The notes beneath the pieces were generated by a model. It was not told where the DNA came from and made no database searches. It worked only from the letters and a program-made list of their open reading frames with translations. DNA of 32,571 nt. Source: Rhizobiales bacterium 63-22 (GTDB lineage: Bacteria; Pseudomonadota; Alphaproteobacteria; Rhizobiales; Rhizobiaceae). The first letter of the stretch is position 1, and each line of letters opens with the position of its first letter. The stretch spans positions 1 to 32,571 of the forward strand of contig MKVZ01000018.1 of the NCBI GenBank assembly GCA_001898995.1, written 5' to 3'. Positions 1 through 9,589 of the stretch are shown here, piece by piece. The translations under genes were made by a program, and so were the position numbers.

Positions 1-31
1 TCGATTGTAAGCACCTGAATTTGAATGAGTC

Positions 32-65
32 CCCGTTCCGGTAACTGCCTTAGAGGCGGAACGGG
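32..65. other. Stem-loop beyond the 3' end of uppP
   Basis: CCCGTTCCG (32-40) and CGGAACGGG (57-65) form a perfect 9-bp stem around a 16-nt loop, about 75 nt beyond the uppP stop. Neither strand has a T-run after the stem, so it is not a classical intrinsic terminator. It could still end uppP transcription or that of a gene left of the window. Nothing else is seen in bases 1-140. Confidence 0.3.
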
Positions 66-140
66 AGGGGGCGGTGCCCTGGCGTGACATCACGCTTCAG
101 TGCGTGCAGGTTCTGATCACACTTCCGCTGGCGCCGCCGC

Positions 141-1013
141 TCATCGAAGCCATCCCGTTCCGACGCCTGTCAGCAGGAACAGGCCGAGCAGGGCGCGATA
201 GATCACGAACGGCCAGGCGGAATAGCGCTCCAGAATGCGCATCAGGCCCCAGATGGCGGCAAATGCGGAGACCGATGCCACCACCAGCCCGACCGCCAGC
301 ACGGACCATCCGTGCGCGTCGAGATGTGCCTTGTGGAGTTCCCATATCTCTTTAAGCCCGGCGAGCGTGACCGCGGGAACGCCGAGAAGGAACGAGAACC
401 GTGCCGCCTCCTCGCGCCGGAAACCGAGCGCCAGCGCCGCCGTCAGGGTCGAGCCCGAGCGCGACACGCCCGGTATCAGCGCGCCGACCTGCGCTATGCC
501 GACCAGCATGGCGTCGATGAAGGTAATGCTTTCCGCCCCGCGCCGATGGCGGGCGAGGCGTTCGGCGGCCGCCAGCAGGACCGCCATGGCGATGCAGGCC
601 CAGCCGATGACGCTCAGCCCGCGCAGCGGCGAGCCGCAGGCGTTCAGCACCGGCGCGAGCGCCAGCCCAGCCAGTCCGATCGGGATGGTGGCGAGCACGA
701 TCCACAACACGAAGCGCAGATAGGGGTCGCGGAATTCGCGCCGCGCGAGCGCATGCACCGAGTTCACCGCCAGGTCGCGCACATCGGCATGGAAATAGCT
801 GACCACGGCGGCCAGCGTGGCGAGCTGCATCGCCGCCGAGAAGGCCGATCCGGGGTCGGGCCAGCCCAGTAGTGCCGGCATGATCCGCAAATGGGCCGTG
901 GAGGATATGGGCAGCAATTCGGCGACCCCCTGCACGACGCCGAGGACGGCGACCCTGGCGTAGCCGAGCGTAACGAAGGCGGTGTCCATTCCTGAGGTGC
1001 AGGTGTCTGTCAT
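141..1013 (-). CDS. uppP: Undecaprenyl-diphosphatase UppP (BacA family)
   Basis: Integral membrane phosphatase that converts undecaprenyl diphosphate to the monophosphate, recycling the lipid carrier for peptidoglycan and polysaccharide synthesis; its active site faces the periplasm. The 290-residue protein is a normal length and is hydrophobic throughout, with about eight membrane segments. Both family signatures are visible: the Q28/E32 region leading into PISSTAH (35-41), and PGVSRSGST (181-189) with the conserved serines and arginine. The start at 1013 has no strong ribosome binding site. An internal ATG at residue 9 (989) is possible, but its purine-rich stretch is too close. It diverges from the RpiR regulator. 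Genomes often carry several UppP paralogues, so this may not be the main copy. Confidence 0.93.
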   Translation of the reverse strand: MTDTCTSGMDTAFVTLGYARVAVLGVVQGVAELLPISSTAHLRIMPALLGWPDPGSAFSAAMQLATLAAVVSYFHADVRDLAVNSVHALARREFRDPYLRFVLWIVLATIPIGLAGLALAPVLNACGSPLRGLSVIGWACIAMAVLLAAAERLARHRRGAESITFIDAMLVGIAQVGALIPGVSRSGSTLTAALALGFRREEAARFSFLLGVPAVTLAGLKEIWELHKAHLDAHGWSVLAVGLVVASVSAFAAIWGLMRILERYSAWPFVIYRALLGLFLLTGVGTGWLR

Positions 1014-1195
1014 GCGGATGGGGTTCCGGGTTGGAAGGGTTGCGGGGGATCGATGTCCGGATATCTGTTTCTACAAGTTTGCGACACCGTCATGACGCCT
1101 GATGCGGATGAATATCTGTACAGCGGCCAGTTGTGCCGCACGCAGCAGGCCATAGCCCAGCAAAATGTTCGCAGCCCATCTTAAACTGGATGAAT

Positions 1196-1215
1196 TTTGT
1201 CGTATATGTTACAAA
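1196..1215. promoter_or_regulatory. Inverted repeat upstream of the RpiR gene
   Basis: TTTGT (1196-1200) and ACAAA (1211-1215) are inverted arms ten bases apart, about 45 bp upstream of the regulator start in an AT-rich patch of the uppP/RpiR divergent region. The position suits an autoregulatory operator, but the arms are short and the assignment is inference. Confidence 0.3.
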
Positions 1216-1260
1216 TCATATGCCGGTTGCGTAGCAATCGCAACGGAAGGATGATTGCGA

Positions 1261-2145
1261 ATGATAAATTCCTTCGACCAGCGCGTTGCGGCGCATATGG
1301 AACGGATGAGCGCCGCCGAGCGGCGGGTAGCACGCGTTTTTCAGGCGGACAGGGCGGAGGTTCTGCATGCTTCCGCGGCCGCGCTGGCCGCGAAGGCCGG
1401 AACCAGCGACGCCACGGTGGTGCGCGCCACGCGGATGCTCGGCTTTTCCGGCATGAAGGAGTTGCGCCTTTTTCTCGCCGCCGAAATGCGCGAAAGCCCG
1501 TCGCCCGCCGAACGGGTCGCCGCCACTTTGCAGGAGGTGGGAGACGATGCCGGCGCTGCACTGGATGCGGCCGTCGCGATCCATCAGGATTGTCTCGAAC
1601 GGCTGCGCCGGGAGGTCTCGGGCGGGCTGTTCCGAAGCGCGGTCGATCTGATCGTGTCGGCCGGGCGGACCGTCATTTTCGGGATCGGGCCGTCGAGCGC
1701 CATGGCGACCTATTTCGAGATGCAGCTCGAAAGGTTCGGCCTCGATGCGATGAGTTTCACAAGAACGGGCCTGCTGTTCGCCGACGATCTCCACAGGCTG
1801 CGTTCCGGCGATCTCGTGGTGATTCTCGCCTATGACCGGCTTTCCCGCGAGGCGTCGGCCCTGCTGGGCGAGGCGGAGCGGATGAAGCTGCCGAAAATCC
1901 TGATCTCGGACACGCTTGGCGAGGCGCTTGAGGGCCGTGTCGATCTGGTTCTTCCGGCAACGAGGGGCCGCGCGGGGATGTTCAGCATGCACACGGCAAC
2001 CCTCGGACTGATCGAGGCGCTTCTGGTGGGTATAGCCGCCAGGCGGCCCGACGAAACCCTGCGCAGCCTGGAGCGGCTCAAGGCCCTCAGAAGCGAAACG
2101 GCGGGCGAGGGCGGAATGCGGACACCGTCCGCCCCGCGCGGCTAG
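1261..2145 (+). CDS. MurR/RpiR family transcriptional regulator (HTH + SIS domain)
   Basis: A 294-residue regulator with an N-terminal RpiR-type helix-turn-helix (about residues 1-75, including an AAKAGTSDATVVRATRMLG stretch typical of the recognition helix). It is followed by a SIS phosphosugar-binding domain (about 120-260) containing GIGPSSAMA and later ILISDT. RpiR proteins usually sense a phosphorylated sugar or related metabolite and control an adjacent catabolic or transport operon. The ATG at 1261 is preferred, with GGAAGG ten bases upstream; an in-frame TTG at 1255 is less likely. The gene converges on livF across 66 bp, so it could influence the liv operon, but no operator shared with liv was seen. 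The ligand cannot be predicted. Confidence 0.87.
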   Translation: MINSFDQRVAAHMERMSAAERRVARVFQADRAEVLHASAAALAAKAGTSDATVVRATRMLGFSGMKELRLFLAAEMRESPSPAERVAATLQEVGDDAGAALDAAVAIHQDCLERLRREVSGGLFRSAVDLIVSAGRTVIFGIGPSSAMATYFEMQLERFGLDAMSFTRTGLLFADDLHRLRSGDLVVILAYDRLSREASALLGEAERMKLPKILISDTLGEALEGRVDLVLPATRGRAGMFSMHTATLGLIEALLVGIAARRPDETLRSLERLKALRSETAGEGGMRTPSAPRG

Positions 2146-2211
2146 AGCGCCGCGCATCCTTCCTTTGGGCCGATGCGTCGGTCAGGGCGCCGGCCGGTTC
2201 ATAAGGTATGT

Positions 2212-2945
<734 letters not shown>

Positions 2946-2949
<4 letters not shown>

Positions 2950-3764
2950 GATTGCACCTCTTCCTCGCTGACGCCGAGATAGGCGGCGACCACGGCGGGG
3001 TCGTTGGCGACCGCCTCCGGCGTGCCGTCGGCGATGACCTCGCCATGATCCAGCACGACGATATGGCTCGATATGCGCATGACCAACCCCATATCGTGCT
3101 CGATCACCAGCACGGTCAGGTCGTGATTGGAGCGAAGGAACTGGATGATTTCCGAAAGCTCGCGCGTCTCGGAAGGGTTCAGCCCCGCCGCCGGTTCATC
3201 GAGGCAGATCAGTTTCGGCCCGGTGCACATGGCGCGGGCGATTTCCAGCCGGCGCTGGCGGCCATAGGGCAGTTCACCCGCCAGCCGGTTGGCGTCCTCG
3301 AGGAGATTCACCCGGTCGAGCCAGAAATAGGCCCTGTCCACCGCCTCCGTCTCCGCGCGCCGGAACGCCTTCGTCCTGAAAACGCCGCTCAGGAGATTGT
3401 TGCGCGTGATGCGGTGCTGGGCGACCAGCAGGTTCTCCACCACCGACATTTCCTTGAACAGGCGGATGTTCTGGAAGGTGCGGGCGATGCCCGCCCGCGT
3501 CACCTGATGCGAGCCGCCGGTGATCGGCTTGCCCATCAGCGCGCCGATGTCCTGCGCGCCGTCCGGGCCGTTCAGCACGATGCGGCCTTCGCTGGCGCGG
3601 TAGAAGCCGGTGATGCAGTTGAACATCGTGGTCTTGCCGGCGCCGTTGGGACCGATCAGCGCGGTGATGCCGCCTTTCGCCACCGAGAAATTGACGTCGC
3701 GATTGGCAACGATGCCGCCGAAGCGCATGGTGACGTTCTGAACCTCCAGCAGGGCCTCGCTCAT
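2946..3764 (-). CDS. livG: Branched-chain amino-acid-type ABC transporter ATPase LivG
   Basis: Second ATPase of the importer, 272 residues. Walker A GPNGAGKT is at 38-45, a signature-like LPYGRQRR at 165-172 replaces LSGGQ as in other LivG proteins, and Walker B LICLDEP is at 185-191 followed by AAGLNP. The start codon at 3764 overlaps the livM stop by 4 bp (ATGA). The reading frame stays open far upstream through livM and livH, which is a GC-rich artefact; the first residues (MSEALLEVQNVTMRFGG) match the family's N terminus. Confidence 0.95.
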
Positions 3765-5065
3765 CGTGCCGCCTCCGTGGCCGGCGCCGCGGCGGGCACG
3801 GGGTTGACGGACGCGCCGGACGGGAAAAAGGCCGGACGCCTGATGCGCACAAGCCCGCGCGGTTTCCAGATCATCATCACCACCATCAGCACGCCGAAGA
3901 TGAACACGCGATATTCGGCGAAATCGCGCAGCAGTTCCGGCAGCACGGTCAGCACCAGCGCGGCGAAAATGACGCCGACCGTCGATCCGAGACCGCCCAG
4001 CACAACGATGGCGAGGATCAGCGCGGATTCGAAGAAGGTGAAGGAGGTCGGGTTCACGAAGCCCTGCTGCGCGGCGAAGAACACGCCGGCCAGCCCGCCC
4101 GTGGATGCGCCCAGCATGAAGGCGGACAGCTTGATGAAGACGTGATTGACGCCGAGCGACCGGCAGGCGATCTCGTCCTCGCGCAACGCCTCCCACATGC
4201 GGCCGAGCGGCATGACGCGCAGGCGCTCGACCACGTAGATCACGCCGCAGACCACGAGGATCAGCACGAACCAGAGAAACCAGAACTTGTAGTCGGCACT
4301 GTAGGCGATGCCGAAGAACTTGTGGAAAGGCTCGCCGCCCTGCCGGGCCGCGCGGGTGAATTCCAGCCCGAGGAAAGTGGGCGGCGGCACCTCCGCTCCG
4401 TTCGGACCTCCGGTCAAACTCAGCCAGTTGTTGAGCACGAGGCGGATGATCTCGCCGAAGCCGAGCGTGACGATGGCGAGATAATCGCCGTGCATCTTCA
4501 GCACCGGGAAGCCGAGGATCATGCCGAACAGGCCGGCGAGGAACGGCGCGATGACCAGCGCGCTCCAGAAGCCGAGACCCAGATATTGCGAGCCGAGCGC
4601 CAGAAGATAGGCCCCGACCGCATAGAACGCCACGTAGCCGAGATCGAGCAGCCCCGCGAGACCCACGACGATATTGAGACCGAGGCCGAGCAGGCAATAG
4701 ATCAGCGCCAGAATGGCGACGCTCAGGAAATATTTGTCGGCGACGAAGGGCACGGCGAGGCCGAGCAGGAAGACGAGCGCCAGCAGCGGCGCGGCCGATT
4801 TCTCCCGGCCCGTCCTGACCGTGACGCCGCCGCTGTTGCGGGCGAGGACGGCTTTGAGCCGCCGGCCGAGCGGGCTCATGCCGATCAGCGACAGCACGAT
4901 GCGGCCGGCGGTGACGACAGCGGCGAGCGCGACGGCGCGCCACAACTCGTTGCGGAAGCTGAAGCCGTCCAGCACGATGCCGCAGATCGGCCCGAGCAGG
5001 ATCAGCGCTATGGTGAAGGTGAGAAGCGCTTCCTTGCAAAGCGCGAACAGGCGGTTGTCTTTCAT
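3761..5065 (-). CDS. livM: Branched-chain amino-acid-type ABC transporter permease LivM
   Basis: Inner-membrane permease of 434 residues. It is the long LivM form: an extra N-terminal hydrophobic region of about 90 residues precedes the permease domain. The core begins near the LIYCLLGLGLNIVVGLAGLLDLGY segment, and the EAA-like cytoplasmic loop that contacts the ATPase is around ALREDEIACRSLGVN. The Ala/Pro-rich C-terminal tail overlaps the start of livG. It starts 18 bp after livH. The second permease, LivH, completes the channel. Confidence 0.94.
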   Translation of the reverse strand: MKDNRLFALCKEALLTFTIALILLGPICGIVLDGFSFRNELWRAVALAAVVTAGRIVLSLIGMSPLGRRLKAVLARNSGGVTVRTGREKSAAPLLALVFLLGLAVPFVADKYFLSVAILALIYCLLGLGLNIVVGLAGLLDLGYVAFYAVGAYLLALGSQYLGLGFWSALVIAPFLAGLFGMILGFPVLKMHGDYLAIVTLGFGEIIRLVLNNWLSLTGGPNGAEVPPPTFLGLEFTRAARQGGEPFHKFFGIAYSADYKFWFLWFVLILVVCGVIYVVERLRVMPLGRMWEALREDEIACRSLGVNHVFIKLSAFMLGASTGGLAGVFFAAQQGFVNPTSFTFFESALILAIVVLGGLGSTVGVIFAALVLTVLPELLRDFAEYRVFIFGVLMVVMMIWKPRGLVRIRRPAFFPSGASVNPVPAAAPATEAAR

Positions 5066-5083
5066 GGTCCTGCCGTTCTCTCC

Positions 5084-6001
<918 letters not shown>

Positions 6002-6032
6002 GGAAAGAACCCCTTTTCGTTTCAGACGCGAT

Positions 6033-6060
6033 GCCGGCCGGGCCGGGCGGCCCGGCCGGC
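6033..6060 (-). other. Intercistronic hairpin between livK and livH
   Basis: GCCGGCCGGGCC (6033-6044) and GGCCCGGCCGGC (6049-6060) form a perfect 12-bp stem with a 4-nt loop, 13 nt after the livK stop. No T-run follows on the transcribed strand. Binding-protein genes often carry such stems, which protect the upstream mRNA from 3' exonucleases or cause partial termination, giving more binding protein than permease. That role here is inference. Confidence 0.6.
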
Positions 6061-6073
6061 GCGAACTGAAGTT

Positions 6074-7189
6074 CTACTGGACGAGAACGGGATTGCCCTG
6101 ATCGTCGAACTTGTAGAAGACGAACTTGAAGTCCTTGATGTCGCCCTTCTCGTCCCAGGTGATCTTGCCGATGGCCGAATCCACCGTATTGCTGCGCAGC
6201 CACTTCTCCTGTGCCTTGACGTCATCGCCGGCCTTGAGCGCGGCGACGACGGCCTGCGCATTGGCATAGCCGTAGAGCGTGTAGTTGGCCGGCGTGATAT
6301 TCGCCTTCTTCAGCGCTTCCTGAACGCCCTTGGTGGAGGGGTCGGCGAGCGGATCGGGGGTCGCCGAATAATAGACGTTCTTGAGGTTGGCCGGGCCGCC
6401 GGCAGCCGCCACCAGTTCCTTCTGGGCGAAGGAGTCGCCGGAGACGACGACGACGTCCAGTCCCTGTTCCTTGATCTGGCGGATCAGCGTGCTGCCTTCG
6501 GGAACGAGCCCGCCGAAATAGACGGCGTTGGCGCCGGAACTCTTGATCTTGGTGACGAGCGCGTTGAAGTCGCGCTCGCCGCGCGTCAGGCCCTCATAGA
6601 GCACCGGCTTGACGCCGCGCGCCTCGATGGTCTTCTTCACCGCGTCGACAAGGCCCTGTCCGTAGGTGTCCTTGTCATGGATGAGGGCGATCTTGTCGCG
6701 CTTCAGCGTGTCGAGAAGGAAGGCGCCGGCGACGACGGCCTGCTGGTCGTCGCGGCCGCAGCCGCGGAACACGGTTTCGAGACCGCGATCGGTCACGGTC
6801 GGGTTGGTGGAGGCGGGCGTCATTTCGAGAATGCCGGCATCGTTGTAGATTTCGGAAGCCGGTATGGTGCTGGACGAGCAGAAATGCCCGATTACCGCCT
6901 GCACCTTGTCCTGATCCACGAAATGGTTGGCGACGGCGATGGCCTGCTTCGGCTCGCAGGCGTCGTCGCCCTTGATCAGTTCGATCTTCTTGCCGTTGAT
7001 CCCGCCCGCGGCGTTCACACCGTTCACATAGGCCGCGACGCCGTCATAGACCTGTTCGCCGAAAACGGCGTTGGGGCCGGTAAGCGGACCGGCGACGCCG
7101 ATCTTGATCGTATCGGCGGCGTATGCCTGGGCGAACATCAGGCCGGACGCGATCGCGGAACCGGCGAGGAGTTTTGTAAAACGTTTCAT
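6074..7189 (-). CDS. livK: Periplasmic substrate-binding protein of the Liv importer (LivK type)
   Basis: Solute receptor that delivers ligand to LivHM in the periplasm. The ATG at 7189 is chosen because AGGGAAG lies just upstream and the protein then begins with a signal peptide (MKRFTKLLAGSAIASGLMFA, AYA cleavage near residue 24). The mature protein is a type I periplasmic binding fold of about 347 residues, starting DTIKIGVAGPLTGP. A cysteine pair (CEP and FCSSS regions) is typical of Leu/Ile/Val receptors. It is the first gene of livKHMGF. A near-consensus promoter and a motif shared with the GntR region lie upstream. Confidence 0.93.
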   Translation of the reverse strand: MKRFTKLLAGSAIASGLMFAQAYAADTIKIGVAGPLTGPNAVFGEQVYDGVAAYVNGVNAAGGINGKKIELIKGDDACEPKQAIAVANHFVDQDKVQAVIGHFCSSSTIPASEIYNDAGILEMTPASTNPTVTDRGLETVFRGCGRDDQQAVVAGAFLLDTLKRDKIALIHDKDTYGQGLVDAVKKTIEARGVKPVLYEGLTRGERDFNALVTKIKSSGANAVYFGGLVPEGSTLIRQIKEQGLDVVVVSGDSFAQKELVAAAGGPANLKNVYYSATPDPLADPSTKGVQEALKKANITPANYTLYGYANAQAVVAALKAGDDVKAQEKWLRSNTVDSAIGKITWDEKGDIKDFKFVFYKFDDQGNPVLVQ

Positions 7190-7359
7190 GCGACTTCCCT
7201 CTGGTTGGCACTTCGAGCGCGCGTGCCACAAGGGTTCTCATGGTCGCGCCCGGATCAGGATGTTTAATAACGATTTGATATTTCTGTTCTTTTCCCTTGT
7301 CGTCTTTTTGCCTTCCTGCACGTCCGACGGAAAAATCCGGCGGCGTTTTAAGTTGACAC

Positions 7360-7394
7360 ATATATGATAAGTGAAGTATTTAAAAAAATGTCAA
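7360..7394 (-). promoter_or_regulatory. Predicted liv operon promoter with overlapping operator-like motif
   Basis: On the minus strand, TTGACA (7394-7389) is a perfect -35 hexamer, followed after about 18 bp by TTATCA/TATCAT as a -10-like element. The -10 overlaps the sequence read on the plus strand as ATATATGATAAGTGA (7360-7374). ATATATGATA recurs inverted as TATCATATAT at 11557-11566 beside the GntR gene, and ATAAGTGA recurs at 11741-11748 upstream of the SDR operon. A repressor bound here would block liv transcription. The leader to livK is about 160 nt. Confidence 0.5.
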
Positions 7395-7431
7395 GTGAAA
7401 TTCAATCCGGGGCCTGAAACCCGTGGATGAA

Positions 7432-7451
7432 CGTCTGCGCGGGCGCAGACG
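7432..7451. promoter_or_regulatory. 9-bp palindrome upstream of the aminotransferase
   Basis: CGTCTGCGC (7432-7440), GG, GCGCAGACG (7443-7451) is a perfect inverted repeat about 90 bp before the aminotransferase start. The 2-nt centre disfavours an RNA hairpin, so a protein-binding site for the plus-strand transcript is more likely. No matching copy was noticed elsewhere in the window. Confidence 0.35.
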
Positions 7452-7541
7452 CCGTCATCGCGGGAACATGACTGTCATGGCCATTCCGACACCAGAATCA
7501 GCCTGCGGACCGTCATGCGGGCCATCAGGGGGGAGACATTC

Positions 7542-8753
7542 ATGAGCAGGATCGCTTTCGAGAACAGGCGCGCGGCGACCATCCAGTCATCCCCCTCGAT
7601 GGCGGTATCGATGGTCGCCAAGGCCATGCGCGCCAAGGGCGAGCATGTGATCGACCTGTCGCTGGGCGAGCCGGATTTCGACACGCCTGCGCATATCATC
7701 GATGCCGCCGTCGACGCCATGAAGCGCGGGCTGACCCGCTACACCGCGCCCGACGGCTTGCCGGAATTGCGCGCCGCGATCGTGGAGAAGTTCAGGCGCG
7801 AGAACGGCCTCGACTACGCCATGGACGAGATCTCCATCGGCAACGGGGCCAAGCAGATTCTGTTCAACGCCTTCCTCGGCACGCTGGAGCCGGGCGACGA
7901 GGTGGTGGTGCCCGCGCCCTACTGGGTGTCCTACACCGACCTCGTTGTGCTGCATGGCGGAAAGCCGGTCGTCGTCCCCTGCGGCGTCGAGGACGGCTTC
8001 AAGATCACGCCCGAGCGGCTGGAGGCTGCGATCACGCCCAAGACGCGCTGGTTCCTGTTCAACTCGCCCTCCAACCCGACCGGCGCGATCTATACGGCCC
8101 ACGAATTGAAGGCGCTCGGCGCGGTGCTGGCGCGCCATCCACGGGTCGCCGTCATGTCGGATGAGATCTACGAGCATATCGTCGCCGGCGATACGCCCTT
8201 CACCTCTTTCGCCGTCGCCTGCCCGGAACTGCGCGACCGCACGCTAATCATCAACGGCGTGTCCAAGGCCTACGCCATGACCGGCTGGCGGCTCGGCTAC
8301 GCCGCCGGACCGAAGGAACTGACCAAGGTCCTCAACAAGCTGCAATCGCAGAGCACCACCTGCCCGTCCTCGATCACGCAGGCGGCGGCCGCCGCGGCGC
8401 TGAACGGCCCGCAGGATTTCGTGCACGAGGCCGTCGCCGAATACAAGGCGCGCGGGGAACTGGTGACAAAGGCCTTCGCGGCCATTCCGGGGCTTGAAGT
8501 CCGCGCGCCGGAAGGGGCATTCTACCTGTTCCCGAAATGCGCCGCCTATATCGGCAAGACCGCGCCGGACGGAACGGTGATCGAAAACGATGCGATGCTC
8601 GCCTCCTATCTCCTGACCGAAGGCAAGGTCGCCACCGTGCCGGGGGCCGCTTTCGGCGTCGAACCCTATATCCGCCTGTCCTTTGCGACCTCGCGGGAAA
8701 ACCTGACCGCCGCCGCCGGACGCATCGCCGGCGCGCTGGCCAAACTCCGCTGA
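7542..8753 (+). CDS. Class I/II PLP-dependent aminotransferase, aspartate-aminotransferase-like
   Basis: Cytosolic transaminase of 403 residues, close to the AatA/AspC-1b group. The PLP lysine is K242 in SKAYAMTGWR. The cofactor-contacting NPTG is at 178-181 and the D207 region is SDEIYE. The YIRLSFA segment near the C terminus carries the arginine that binds the substrate carboxylate. The ATG at 7542 is preferred because GGGGGAG lies about 8 bases upstream; an ATG nine codons earlier lacks this. It heads a three-gene plus-strand set (epimerase 15 bp downstream, then FAD oxidoreductase) beside an amino-acid-type importer, suggesting amino-group removal from the imported compound. The substrate is not predictable from sequence alone. 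Confidence 0.9.
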   Translation: MSRIAFENRRAATIQSSPSMAVSMVAKAMRAKGEHVIDLSLGEPDFDTPAHIIDAAVDAMKRGLTRYTAPDGLPELRAAIVEKFRRENGLDYAMDEISIGNGAKQILFNAFLGTLEPGDEVVVPAPYWVSYTDLVVLHGGKPVVVPCGVEDGFKITPERLEAAITPKTRWFLFNSPSNPTGAIYTAHELKALGAVLARHPRVAVMSDEIYEHIVAGDTPFTSFAVACPELRDRTLIINGVSKAYAMTGWRLGYAAGPKELTKVLNKLQSQSTTCPSSITQAAAAAALNGPQDFVHEAVAEYKARGELVTKAFAAIPGLEVRAPEGAFYLFPKCAAYIGKTAPDGTVIENDAMLASYLLTEGKVATVPGAAFGVEPYIRLSFATSRENLTAAAGRIAGALAKLR

Positions 8754-8767
8754 AGGATCATCCTCCC

Positions 8768-9580
8768 ATGAGCCATTTCCAAAGAACGCTCGTAACCGGC
8801 GCGGCCGGACGGCTCGGCGCGCAGCTTCGCCTGTCGGGCACGAAGCTCGGCAAGATCGTGCGCCTCTCGGCGCTGGAGCCGTGCCAGAACCTCGCCCCGC
8901 ACGAGGAGGACGCGCCCGCCGACCTCGCCGATTTCGACGCCGTGTCGCGCGCCGTCGAGGGCTGCGACGCCATCGTCCATATGGGCGGGCAGGCGGTGGA
9001 GGCCCCGTGGAAGACCATTCTCGATTCCAACATTTCCGGCGGCTACAACATCTATGAGGCGGCGCGCCGCCACGGCGTCAAGCGCATCGTCTACGCCAGT
9101 TCCGTGCATGCCATCGGCTTCTACGAGCGCACCCAGACCATCGACGGCGACGTGCAGACGCGGCCCGACAGCCTCTACGGCGTGTCGAAGACTTTCGTGG
9201 AAAATCTCGCGCGCTATTATTTCGACAAGTTCGGCATCGAGACCGTGTGCCTGCGCATCGGCTCCTCCTTCGAGAAGCCGACCGACCGCCGCCATCTCAT
9301 CACATGGCTGTCCTTCGACGACTGCCGCCAACTGGTGGAGAAATGCCTGTCGGCCCCGCGCGTCGGCTTCATGGTCGCCTACGGCATGTCGAACAACAGC
9401 GAGGCCTTCTGGGACAACCGCACCGCCGCCGTGCTCGGTTACAAGCCCAAGGACAGCGCCGACGCCTATCGCGACGAGATTTTCGCCAGGACCGAACAGG
9501 GCGACCCCAACGATCCGGCGGTGCGCTATCAAGGCGGCAGCTTCTGCGCCGACGGCCATTTCGAGGACAAGAACAGGTAA
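8768..9580 (+). CDS. NAD-dependent epimerase/dehydratase family protein, uronate-dehydrogenase-like
   Basis: A 270-residue extended-SDR protein, a size typical of the uronate dehydrogenase-like subgroup and shorter than sugar epimerases. The Rossmann motif TGAAGRLG is at 10-17, the HMGGQ region at 71-75, a YASS segment supplies the catalytic serine region (109-112), and the Tyr/Lys pair is YGVSK (Y137, K141). It probably oxidises a hydroxyl of a sugar acid or a similar small substrate with NAD. The ATG at 8768 follows GAAGGATCATCC and lies 15 bp after the aminotransferase stop. The reading frame extends upstream inside the aminotransferase only by chance. Confidence 0.85.
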   Translation: MSHFQRTLVTGAAGRLGAQLRLSGTKLGKIVRLSALEPCQNLAPHEEDAPADLADFDAVSRAVEGCDAIVHMGGQAVEAPWKTILDSNISGGYNIYEAARRHGVKRIVYASSVHAIGFYERTQTIDGDVQTRPDSLYGVSKTFVENLARYYFDKFGIETVCLRIGSSFEKPTDRRHLITWLSFDDCRQLVEKCLSAPRVGFMVAYGMSNNSEAFWDNRTAAVLGYKPKDSADAYRDEIFARTEQGDPNDPAVRYQGGSFCADGHFEDKNR

Positions 9581-9589
9581 CACCCCATC

